In this document: one piece after another, positions 56,901 through 64,000 of the stretch
Layout of the letters: the number at the start of each line of letters is the position of its first letter
Numbering within the stretch: position 1 is the first letter of the stretch
From: Prostheceraeus crozeri
Lineage: Eukaryota; Platyhelminthes; Polycladida; Euryleptidae
Assembly (NCBI GenBank): GCA_907163375.1
Contig: CAJQUW010001446.1
Span: forward strand, 744,001-808,000
DNA: 64,000 nucleotides
Reading direction: 5' to 3'
Made by a program: the position numbers and the translations under genes
The notes under the pieces: generated by a model
The model's database searches: none
What the model saw: the letters and a program-made list of their open reading frames with translations, nothing else
What the model was told of the DNA's origin: nothing

Positions 56901-59900
56901 GTACTATCTTCAGAGTAGCTACTGTCATCCAAAGCATTGAGCTGTGCGGCAATTTGCTTCGCTGATAAGCACCTTCTCTTTTGCATGACGAGATTGAATT
57001 GAGAAAAAGGTTTTTACGACAGTTTAGTATACAATGCAATGTTGAATCGGAATAATTGACGTCAGCGAAACCAATAGCGATTTTTGAAATATATTAGCCA
57101 CGCATTCATTATGTTGTACAGAACTGTGAGAAGAATTTCATAGATATCTGCGCATTCGGATGATTTGAAGTCAATCGGGATTCAAATTTAATGACATTGA
57201 AATCAATAGCGCTTTGCATTGTTTCGCATTATACTTAGAATAACTCACTGTGAGATAAGCATCATAGAGATCGAAATCATTATACTTCATGCCTGTATTT
57301 TTACAGCAATTCTGCACGGATAATTAAGATTCTAAATATCATCTGAAAATTGAATAGGATTCGAATAAAAATCTGGAATTGACTCATCGTTCCTTATACT
57401 TTATTCATGAAAGTAACTTAAAGTAAAATATCTGTACGGATGAATTTAAATATCCATAAAATCTATAATTGCATAAATAATCATTATTGTATGGAACATG
57501 AATGTATTGCAAAGCATATCAAACGATTTTGCATTTGTCTATGTCAGTTGTCGGAGTATAGTCGATCTCCTACATTGTCAATTAGATGAAATGAGAAAAG
57601 GACGTGCACTGCACGTCTTTGTCAGTTGAGAGCATGTAGTTAATGATATATTGGGCAATTGAAGCAATCATCACAGGACGTACTCTGCACGTCCTCGGGG
57701 CTCAACAGGTTAACGAAGGATATATTCTCGAAGTTTCTTCCATTTCTGAGGTTTCCATTTTTTAATAAATATTTTGAATACAATCTTCTGATATTTTTAG
57801 ACTGTGAAAAGACTACCTATATTTTTGAAATTTATCGAGTACATAAATTTTTGAAATCTTGGAAGGTGTGACATCCGGTGCGAGCGAAGCGAAGCGCCAG
57901 ATGCCATACCCTATACTACTAGCAATCTTTGTATTCTACATCACTTCCCTCTACTTGGTATGGGCTACATAATTTCCTACAAATGGGCATTAAAAGACAT
58001 TATTCCCAATTGAAATTTCCCTTTTATTTTCAGGTGGATGTTTGGTAGCGGAGGATGCGTTTTATATGCCTATATTTGCTACACGTGTAACTTTTCGTGT
58101 ATGAATACTTATTGTTGCATTGTCATTTATCGATACTGCATTCTGCATCACGCTTCCTCAGGTAAGATTTATTGACGAATGGCACTATTCAAGAACGTGT
58201 ATCATTGTGTCATTCAAATGGAGTACTTCAATAAATGTGTACAAATGGAAACTTTAGTCGCTTATTTCGTTGTTTATGATAATTATCTAATAGATTCTAA
58301 AAAGAATTATAGTGAACATAATGCTCATCACATATTAGAAGACATCATATTTACATTTCAAAAATGTCAAATGCTGTGACTTTCCTAGTTAAGATTGGAC
58401 TATCTATGGCAGAAAACATAAATTTTGCTGCACTTATTTGCAAACCCCAGGTCAAATCTTGACCAATCAATCTCATTGAGCAGCAACTAAAGGTGCATTC
58501 ACACCGGACGCGACGCATCTTCACGCTAAAGAATTTTCGTTCAGAGCCTTAATAAACCTATGGGCTGTTGACACAAGGACGCGCGGGACCGCGCCGCATC
58601 CAGTGTGAATGGACCTTACCTCTTGTAGTAACTACTTGTTTACGTATTTTTTAGTTACACAGATCAACAATGTATTATTCAGATTATTAAACATGCTTCA
58701 GAGTTAAAGGAACTACTTTCACATTTATGATGGAATTTAGTAATTTATAATTCATGGATGACACAATATCACTGAGATTGCTGTTGCAGGTGTTGACGCA
58801 TGCAGATGCTATTTGTTTATGATCAGTAAAACTGTTCTATGCTTTAAGGAACTTATCAATAGACGATTAGGGCTATACTCAAGTTATCAAGCAAATAAAA
58901 ACTTCATTATGTGCAGATATTGCTATATCCAGCACAAGGTAAAGATATTTCTTCTTATATATAGTTAAAGATTGTTGATTTGCAATTTTACAAGAGTTGT
59001 CTGAAATCCGATGTCAATTATTAACAATTTCACGACCTTCTCAGTGAAAAAACTGTCGGGATCTGTCGGTAAATTGTCGGGCCGAAAATTTAGCGACAAT
59101 TGACCGACAGATCCCGACAGTTTTTTTTCACCGGGTTGGTCAGAATGAAATCCAGACCGAGGTCAAGGTTGAAACCCTGACAACGAAATATTTTGGGATT
59201 TTCTGACTTATTTTGACAACTGTTTGAATAATCATTAATCGGAAATGTTTTTCATCATTTCAGTTTTTATATTTCGTCGCAGACGTTACATGTTGCTCAT
59301 TTTGGGCTCTATTTGGTTATATTCAATTGTCTGGTCAACTATTCCTCTCATTGGAATAGGATCTTATGCTCAAGAAAAATTCGGTACAAGCTGTAGTTTA
59401 GGATGGACAGATCCGCTTCCATCTACCAAAGTCTACATCATCATGGTCGCTATTTTTGTGTTTGTTGGTCCAATAATACTTATGATCTTCGCTTTTCTAC
59501 GGATCATATTCTCAACTCTGGTTACAAGAAGAAAGGTTCAAGTGGCTCCGCAAACTCTTCAAATAGACACAGACAATAACCGTCATTTCAATATTTCTAT
59601 GGTGAGCGATTTTCAATGCACTTTCACATTAAAATAAAAATCAGTTTTGCTAATCCTGTCCACAAGGACACTGAAGCGCATCGAAATCATGGGATTCGCA
59701 CTCCTGCCATGTTCCTGCAGGGTTAAACGAATGCAGTTGTACAGCAATTATCGTGCCTTTTTCCACTGGTGTCATCCTAGCAGTGATCCCACGAAGTCCC
59801 ATCCCGCGGGATCCCGGTATTCTAATCCAGATCTCTGTCAGCAGTGATAGGGATCCCGATAAATCTAGTACCCGGTATGTGGAGAATATTACAAGGGATT

Positions 59901-62900
59901 TGCAGTTATTAAAGCAAGGAAGTGAGTAAGTTAAGTGTATATTTTCATTCACACAGAAATCACGAGTAAGTCATTTACAATCAATCAATCATATGCACGC
60001 AAGAGTTTTATTCAGGTAGCAGCAAATGATAAATGAAAGTAATACTAAATCGTACAATGATTTATGCTAAAGTAGAGAAAATACTATATAATAAGATAAC
60101 ATCTATTCGAAAAGATCTCCCTTGCCAAAATTGTCGCCATTGGAAAAAGAGTTTCTCCTCCGAGTTGTTCGAGTTTGTAGTTGAATTAATCTTCTTGATC
60201 GAGTGGATTTCTGAGGACACATTTAGTGTAATGGATGAAGTGGAAACCAGAAATGCTCTCCAAAAGTCGAATAGTACTTCTTTCACGCCGACCCTGGATG
60301 TTAGGATAAACATCACAATTGCAATGATCTCCGCAGGTGAATCTGTGAGCTCTTCGTTGAATTCTATTCAGGACATCCTCATTTTGTGCTGATAATCCAA
60401 TCATCAATGGAGAACACTATTCTTTGACCGACAGTGTCAAACCATTATATACTCGAGTAAGGCACGAGCGATCAAGAAATTTGTTCAGAACTCTTAGAGC
60501 ACATAATCAACGAGATGCACAAAGGTCATTCAGGTCATTCGTGAAATAACCCCAAGTATTTTCAGTTCAGTTACCAAGGACATACCGGAATGCTAGGAAC
60601 CACATTAGTAGTAGATTTGGGGATCCACAGATGTTTGCACTTGTCAATATTGAGACGCAAACCCACCGATGATGACCACTGCAACATATTTTGATGCTCA
60701 TCAAAGCAAGAAAGAACAAATGAGTCTGTCACCGAAATGACAAAAGAGTAGTCATCTACATATTTCATGACAGAGTTAGTATCATGCAGTGGTTTTAGGG
60801 AGCTTATTAACACGTTTAACAAAAATGAGCCGAAAACTGACGAAGAGGGCCGAGAGATTGTCATTGTGAACGCAATTCACACAACGACGCGCAGTCGACA
60901 AAAACCGAAAAAATCACCTCAAGACCACGCCAACGAAGAAAAGTGAGTTGATAGGGGCACGAAGAGCCCGTCGACGAAGCGGCAGAACAAAAAATCGAAG
61001 CACAGGGCCACCAAAGTGAGGAGATCCACGCACAAACACGAAAGACTACAGAGGATAGAGAGTGTATGACTGTCACGCTCATTAAAGGAATTACATTAAA
61101 GAAATATACTAAAGTACATGAACTTTATGAAATTGAGAATAAAATTATTTCATTTTTTATTGAACTCTTTCTGTAACAGTCGAAGCCTTTCGCCACAACA
61201 CACATAAATGAGACATTCGGCTGAAGTACACAATTTCTTGAACGAAATTCAAGAGGATAGGGAATTTTAGGTGCATTACATAATTCTCACCTAATCTGTC
61301 GGCGATGTAAATAGCATAATCAAATATTGATTTGCATCCTCAGTTAAAAATGGGAGCAAACTTGAATATCTGCTATTTCATCCAAAATCAGGAATCATCA
61401 ACAGGCATAGTTTACTTCTATCAACATCGACGCATATTTAACATTAAAGATACAGCCATAACCGAAGTAAAGTTGCATGTAAAATACGAAATCAACATGT
61501 TAATACGTAAGTTTCGGCGGATATTCTACAAATAGTTCTTTTGGACACACTGCTGACATGTCGTCTGAGTCAGTGCGTCTGAAATAATTGTTAGATGCTG
61601 CTTATTCAAAACACAGTGCTCAAAACACAGTGCAGCTACAAAATTAAATTGCATCCTCAGTTGAAAAATGTATCTGTAAAAGAACTTTCTCTTTGTGATA
61701 TAGGATGTCATTTTCGTATTCGTGCAGAGATTATTCTTACTGCAGTCCTCTTTTTCCATTTCGTGTTCAGTCGTTGGAAATTTGTCATCAGCACGAGACG
61801 AAGTTTTTCAGCCTTAACACGAACACGACTGAAGTACCTTAACGCGACACGACACGAAATCCAAGCCGCCTGTGACTAACACGAAAATAATACGAAATTT
61901 ATCTTGCTAGTAATTCATTTGAAATACATTTTTCAATTCAAGGCAATAGTTCACTGGAGAGGAAAACACCAGTTAAAAGGAATTACAAAGACATTTGAAT
62001 TAGATTTAAAGTTCCGTTATTACTGTCGAATGGCTGTAGACGAGTGGCCGATCAAATAGTAATAAGACGTCGCTTATCAAGTTATGCTGGACTCGGAGTA
62101 CACTGTTTATTGTTTCTGACAGACCCCATTGTTGAAAATGCACTGGAAAATGGCTGGATTGGAAACTATTGCTTGGACGAGGCGTGCACTGCTCTGCTCA
62201 AATTCGGGTTGTGGATAGCACACTCTGTCCACCACCTCACTCATGGTCCGCACAGTAGACGTTTGATGCTCGTGGTTGGACCATGTTTTTGTAAATGCTA
62301 CACACAGAATGCATTATTGGTCTTGCAATTCAGTTGTGCAAGTACATGTAGATTGAAGGAATGCTGTTTATTCATCCTTCATCATCGTGAAATGATGTAT
62401 TCTAGATACCTTGTCTTTAACGAGAACAGATTAAGTCATCAAGCTATCTCGATTTAAACTTTTGCAGTGAATTATTGTCAACACGAGAATAAAGCACGAC
62501 TCTAATTGTCAAACACGAACACAAATAACAAGGCTCAACACGAAACGAAACCCGATCGAGTTCGTGTCGTGAACGCACACCTCTACTACGCATCTTCAGA
62601 TTTAATAAGCTATCATTAAGAATACTTTTACCCTGAAAAATTAATATATCATGAGAAATCTGCCATTTATTTGGTTTCACTTTTTCTCTTTTCCAGAGAG
62701 TAGCTGTCAGCACAGCCATTTACTTGATTGCATGGTCACCATACGCAATTATGTCGTTGATAGAAACTTCGGGCTTTAATATTCAAACATCCTTCACACC
62801 AATACCTACGATGTTGGCGAAATCTCAAAGTGCATTCAATCCCCTCTTTTATGCCCTTTTGCAACCAAAGTTTCGCGATGAAGTGTTCAGTTTTCTCTTT

Positions 62901-63053
62901 AATCGAGGTGAGACATCAAGCCATCAGAACTTGGATCCTTCATTGGTTTCAGGTGTTCATGAACCAGTGCCAATGTTTCCGCAACGCGATGCTATTAATC
63001 AGATACAGTTTGTCATGGATACATTATCACCCACCTCCGAAGAAAGAAAGTAA
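46662..63053 (+). CDS. Opsin, Opn5/neuropsin-like (five exons)
   Basis: Exons 46662-46863, 54076-54238, 58034-58161, 59264-59601 and 62697-63053 join with phases 1, 2, 1 and 0 into 395 codons. Hallmarks: NGT glycosylation site before TM1, N75, D103 in TM2 (LAFSD), C130 and C208 for the disulfide, Y133 at the rhodopsin E113 site and E202 at the E181 site (the likely counterion). Also WSPYA in TM6 (W290), retinal Lys319 in MLAKSQSAFNPLFY, and NPxxY. WSTIPLIGIGSYAQEKFGTS resembles the Opn5 WTTMPLVGLGDYVPEPFGTS segment. The odd point is YRY (154-156) where D/ERY is expected, in an unusually Cys/Asn-rich TM3. It is a light-sensing GPCR in the plasma membrane. The exact subgroup and start codon (46662 or 46713) are uncertain. 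Confidence 0.9.
47120..47380. repeat. Fragment of the 18.35-kb foldback family
   Basis: CTTTTTGGCATGGAATGTCC and GTGTTTAGCTTCATAGA match the inner arms and loop of the element at 18353-19079, more diverged. It lies in opsin intron 1. Confidence 0.6.
47918..47954. repeat. (TA)n microsatellite
   Basis: An uninterrupted TA run of about 36 bp lies in opsin intron 1. Confidence 0.9.
48563..50347 (+). pseudogene. Mariner-like transposase, interrupted
   Basis: The start is ATG 48563 (MQRRTLTLEKRVFVVELYY). The paired helix-turn-helix region includes ISKFHQTGSVTDLKRSGRP; then comes ILWSDETIF (first Asp). After the inserted MITE it resumes at 49948 with YFKLLKEQVWPIV, FQQDAAPPHYA (second Asp), FPER, a TGA at 50089 in place of the usual Trp, and RRGPIEWPARSPDLPPLALF. 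The third catalytic Asp (PLDFF in relatives) reads Ala. A frame change near 50190 precedes the C-terminus (SISEMRMLIQ to HFRT, stop at 50345). It is inactive. Confidence 0.85.
49237..49939. mobile_element. 703-bp MITE with TTTAGGTGA subterminal repeats
   Basis: The ends are inverted: TAGACACCGACATCTTAGGTG at 49237 versus TAGACAGCGACAATTTAGGT from 49939. The transposase frame around it shows where it entered. The flanks AAGATAAG / GTGATAAG share the last six bases of an 8-bp duplication, so it is probably hAT-like with two changes on the right. About eight copies of TTTAGGTGA or close forms cluster inside both ends. Confidence 0.75.
50568..50960. other. GC-rich block with GTCGC/GCGAC words
   Basis: This block is clearly richer in G+C than its surroundings and contains many GTCGC, GCGAC, GGCCGC and TCGCG words. 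Both strands are open for 70-100 codons, which follows from the composition; no domain is recognisable. It lies in opsin intron 1 right after the mariner-like element. It could be a small foreign or satellite-type element or a CpG-rich intronic block. Confidence 0.45.
50970..51140. repeat. Fragment of the foldback family
   Basis: GGAACGAGACCGAAAATGAG, GACAGGATCAAAGAAAA and TCAAATCCAATGGGA match the arm of the element at 18353, diverged. Only one arm is present. Confidence 0.65.
51141..53394. other. Intronic stretch without recognised features
   Basis: This is opsin intron 1 continuing. A 128-codon open frame at 51241-51627 has no motif I recognise. The rest is AT-rich, with nothing supported. 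Confidence 0.4.
53395..53495. repeat. Fragment of the foldback family
   Basis: AAAAGTGCTAAGTCTTGAGT followed by TTTTTGGCATAGAATGTTTT and ATAAGCATGTGCTATGA matches the inner arm and loop of 18353-19079. Confidence 0.55.
54076..54238 (+). CDS. Opsin exon 2 (TM1-TM2)
   Basis: The acceptor is TTCTACTTCAG at 54075 and the donor GTAAGT at 54239, phase 2. It encodes ITSNGLVIYMTLMRPNF, then RRPVNAYLINLAFSDIL, with the conserved Asn of TM1 and Asp of TM2. Confidence 0.9.
54659..57709 (-). mobile_element. piggyBac-type element, copy 2, in opsin intron 2
   Basis: It is bounded by TTAA (54655-54658 and 57710-57713) with the same inverted ends as copy 1, and is 3051 bp. It carries two palindromic GGACGTGC-type repeats at each end, one fewer than copy 1 on the transposase-3' side. 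It has an extra segment of about 75 bp near 57085-57155 that copy 1 lacks. It shows the empty site for the CATAGAA element. The reverse orientation to copy 1, 10 kb away, makes this pair an inverted-repeat substrate. Confidence 0.95.
55248..56624 (-). CDS. piggyBac transposase (main frame, copy 2)
   Basis: These 458 codons differ from copy 1 at only five residues that I can see (for example Phe for Ser in RPFLxF, Ile for Asn in LSxCGYH, Lys for Asn in DTAxTAG). All three catalytic Asp blocks and the C-terminal Cys module are kept. As in copy 1 the upstream N-terminal segment is cut off by two stops. It sits antisense to the opsin gene within intron 2. Confidence 0.9.
   Translation of the reverse strand: MSPENNLPASLAKWRPATIIEMKKVIGIMLCMKLNQKPEIRHYWSRNILYKSDFFQSPHCLPRNRFEEVVKFLRFCDYSDLDDNDTLRKIRPFLFFAQEKCKTVYKPKQDICVDESLLLYKGRIHFRRYIPSERSRYGMLTYCLCESSTGYTWNIEVAAGKKENENILKDVSDDAKNFTFSEKIVIALLADLSICGYHLYVDNFFTSVRLAAYLYERNTLLTGTIRPFRGVPQILRDKNVPAKSHAFCRKDEVLCVKAVERKSSGLKTIYLVDTAKTAGTSSHQRILRGGVEDNINKSWSVLAYNKGMGGVDSRDGSLHQYNMTRKNYKWFTKLGIHLTHVMIRNSWIVYKSCGGNCDFLSYQEKVIENFVVKSGQIRRSGPSGGRLPLNAKDSNSLHALKRLSPRPNKERPAKKCRICASDGRRKETVFVCPDCPTTPALCVDPCFRIYHSKDEEDS
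57714..58033. other. End of opsin intron 2
   Basis: This is a continuation of the intron after the piggyBac. It contains a GC-richer word (GTGCGAGCGAAGCGAAGCGCC at 57878). The only other signal is the exon 3 acceptor at its end. Confidence 0.4.
58034..58161 (+). CDS. Opsin exon 3 (TM3)
   Basis: The acceptor is TTTATTTTCAG at 58033 and the donor GTAAGA at 58162, phase 1. WMFGSGGC carries the disulfide Cys, and Tyr stands at the 113 site. The helix then reads AYICYTCNFSCMNTYCCIVI and YRY, diverging strongly from other opsins while splice sites and frame are kept. Confidence 0.85.
58491..58616 (+). mobile_element. 126-bp MITE in opsin intron 3
   Basis: AGGTGCATTCACACCGGACG on the left and the complement of AGGTCCATTCACACTGGATG on the right form near-palindromic ends. 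They are flanked by TAA and TAC, probably a damaged TAA. It is a relative of 3940-4057 and has the same AGGTGCRTTYACAC start as the Harbinger-like element at 40787. Confidence 0.75.
59042..59132. repeat. Palindromic mini-element upstream of opsin exon 4
   Basis: CAGTGAAAAAACTGTCGGGA and TCTGTCGG on the left pair with the right half ending TTTTTTTTCACCG, giving a near-perfect stem of about 38 bp with a short loop. The arm ends resemble hAT MITE termini. It lies 131 bp before exon 4. Confidence 0.7.
59264..59601 (+). CDS. Opsin exon 4 (TM4-TM5)
   Basis: The acceptor is CATCATTTCAG at 59263 and the donor ATG|GTGAGC at 59602, phase 0. It encodes TM4 (LLILGSIWLYSIVWSTIPL), extracellular loop 2 with E202 and C208 (FGTSCSLGW), TM5 (IIMVAIFVFVGPIILMIF) and the third intracellular loop. 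Confidence 0.95.
60030..61082 (-). pseudogene. LINE debris in opsin intron 4
   Basis: On the minus strand 60864-60571 encodes RT palm and thumb (FGSFLLNVLISSL, MKYVDDYSFVIS, WSSSVGLRLNIDKCKHLWIP). The segment 60407-60186 encodes the C-terminus (DVLNRIQRRAHRFTCGDHC, RRERSTIRLLE). A GC-richer segment at 61082-60865 joins directly to the middle of the RT, so an internal deletion linked a 5' part to the palm. It is CR1/jockey-like and a separate family from copy A. Confidence 0.7.
61770..62585. repeat. Possible hAT remnant with CACGAA words
   Basis: Words such as AACACGAA, CACGACAC and ACACGAACAC cluster at 61790-61890 and again at 62480-62580, ending in ACGCACACCTCTAC. That end is the complement of TAGAGGTGTGCGT, a hAT-like start. 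A matching left end and target duplication were not found. It lies in opsin intron 4. Confidence 0.35.
62697..63053 (+). CDS. Opsin exon 5 (TM6-TM7, tail)
   Basis: The acceptor is TCTCTTTTCCAG at 62696, phase 0; the stop TAA is at 63051. RVAVSTAIYLIAWSPYAIM forms TM6, and MLAKSQSAFNPLFYALL is TM7 with the Schiff-base Lys (codon 62820-62822). A QPK tripeptide precedes helix 8 (FRDEVFSFLF). The tail has Ser/Thr residues for phosphorylation but no Cys for palmitoylation. Confidence 0.95.
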   Translation, partial: RVAVSTAIYLIAWSPYAIMSLIETSGFNIQTSFTPIPTMLAKSQSAFNPLFYALLQPKFRDEVFSFLFNRGETSSHQNLDPSLVSGVHEPVPMFPQRDAINQIQFVMDTLSPTSEERK

Positions 63054-63820
63054 TCTGTATGCTGTTGAGGATGTTCCAGAGCAGCTTCTGCATGTGTTAC
63101 TTCAAATGTAAATTCTCGAGAAGAAACGGAACAGAATTCGGGTGCGGCGATTTTGGGTTTTCAATTTTGTCTGGATTGATCTTTAATATCGATCGATGAA
63201 ATTTTAAAATTTTCTGAATTTGATAAATTGCATGCGATAGCCTGCCTCATCATTCAAATTTTATTGGAATGATTACTTTTATTAGTGTAGCAATCTGGAA
63301 GTTCAATGCTGAGATTTTCGTCAACATAATATGCTACATGTCTTCACGCAGACAAAAATTATATTTTATTGCTGAATTACAGCTATTGTTACTGAATTAT
63401 TGCTAGAAAATGGCTTCAGTCATCAAATCTCTATATTTTTAATAATTTTGAAATGTTTATTGATCTTACTGCAATTGTTTCCACAAACACGTGTAAGAGC
63501 AGGCCTATTGACCCCTAACGTAATCGTACGTAGGGATTTCATTCACTATTGATTTATCAAATGTCAAGGTAAAAATTTATGCCGGAATTCTTATGAGTTG
63601 AAAAAAGGATAATGGCAGCAAATTGCTTTTTGAACCAACAGAATTATACTTTAAATACAGCTAACACTTGTCTACAAGACACCCTCAATTAATTAGCAAC
63701 CGCACCCAGGTACCGGCCTCAAAAGCTCAGACCGATAATATTGTGAATCAAGTGAAAAGGACTTGATGAAACTGTCCAAACTGTCTTTCAATATTGTAAC
63801 TTCTTGCTTAAACTACAGAA
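63054..63820. other. Region downstream of the opsin stop
   Basis: This is presumed opsin 3' UTR and intergenic sequence. No AATAAA was seen by eye, and the poly-A site is not defined. AT-rich, nothing else recognised. Confidence 0.4.
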
Positions 63821-63997
63821 ATGGGGAATCAAAATTCAAAAAGTCCCTATCAGAGGATAAACTCATATTTTTGCACATGCGTAATGAATGATCCTACGAA
63901 CAGCATATCTGACATCTGTCGAAACTGTTCTCAGCCCTTCTACAAAGCATTGAAAGATATGTTGGCAGATATCATCACACATCAGTTCCAGGAATAG
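63821..63997 (+). CDS. Unidentified 58-codon ORF, MGNQNSKS start
   Basis: The ORF is complete, with G at -3 and +4 of the ATG. MGNQNSKS fits the N-myristoylation pattern (Gly2, Ser6). The protein contains CTC and CRNC, enough for a small zinc site, and a helical end (FYKALKDMLADIITHQ). A possible splice acceptor (AAACTACAG) lies just before the ATG. It could be a small membrane-anchored protein, a first or last coding exon, or chance. I do not recognise a family. Confidence 0.35.
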   Translation: MGNQNSKSPYQRINSYFCTCVMNDPTNSISDICRNCSQPFYKALKDMLADIITHQFQE

Positions 63998-64000
63998 TAT

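Noticed and set aside
59650-59952. 100-codon minus-strand frame with GGATCCCG words
   Set aside because: Composition is unusual, but no motif, repeat ends or homologous segment in the window supports a feature.

Overview
This is AT-rich nuclear DNA from a bilaterian animal, most likely a marine invertebrate. It has one spliced host gene with short exons, GT-AG introns and consistent phases, sitting among very many transposable elements. The host gene encodes an opsin closest by eye to the Opn5/neuropsin (tetraopsin) group. I know that group only from Bilateria. Penelope-like elements, CR1-like LINEs, piggyBac, hAT, Harbinger-like, MULE and IS630/Tc1/mariner families together fit a lophotrochozoan, echinoderm or hemichordate genome. 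I cannot name the species.

Layout. 1-2.6 kb: decayed CR1-like LINE. 2.6-12.4 kb: no recognisable gene, a few small repeats. 12.4-16.3 kb: decayed gene of a multicopy transposon-like family, split by a hAT-type element that itself carries a second element. 16.4-19.1 kb: hairpins, an unidentified ORF and a 727-bp foldback. 19.7-21.8 kb: Penelope fragment and a second CR1-like copy with an intact ORF1 (PHD finger plus coiled coil). 22.6-25.7 kb: IS630-like transposase fossil split by a Penelope-like element with long inverted repeats, a 34-bp tail and a 12-bp target duplication. 27.5-29.3 kb: FLYWCH/MULE transposase with an intron and two stops. 30.6-39.4 kb: LINE on the minus strand, split by a young LTR retroelement and a Tc1-like element. 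39.5-40.6 kb: second Penelope-like element with a convincing hammerhead ribozyme. 40.8-46.1 kb: Harbinger-like element hosting piggyBac copy 1, which hosts a 1-kb element.

46.7-63.1 kb: the opsin gene, five exons on the plus strand, assembled here to 395 codons with all four splice phases agreeing. Its introns hold a DD41D-type mariner (itself interrupted), piggyBac copy 2 in opposite orientation to copy 1, small palindromic elements and LINE debris. After the opsin stop there is about 770 bp of plain sequence, then a 58-codon ORF starting MGNQNSKS at the window edge.

The most informative structures are the nested insertions. Target duplications and empty sites allow relative dating, for example Harbinger-like element, then piggyBac, then the 1-kb CATAGAA element. 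The most interesting host feature is the opsin's third transmembrane segment, where the usual D/ERY reads YRY in an otherwise orthodox retinal-binding opsin.
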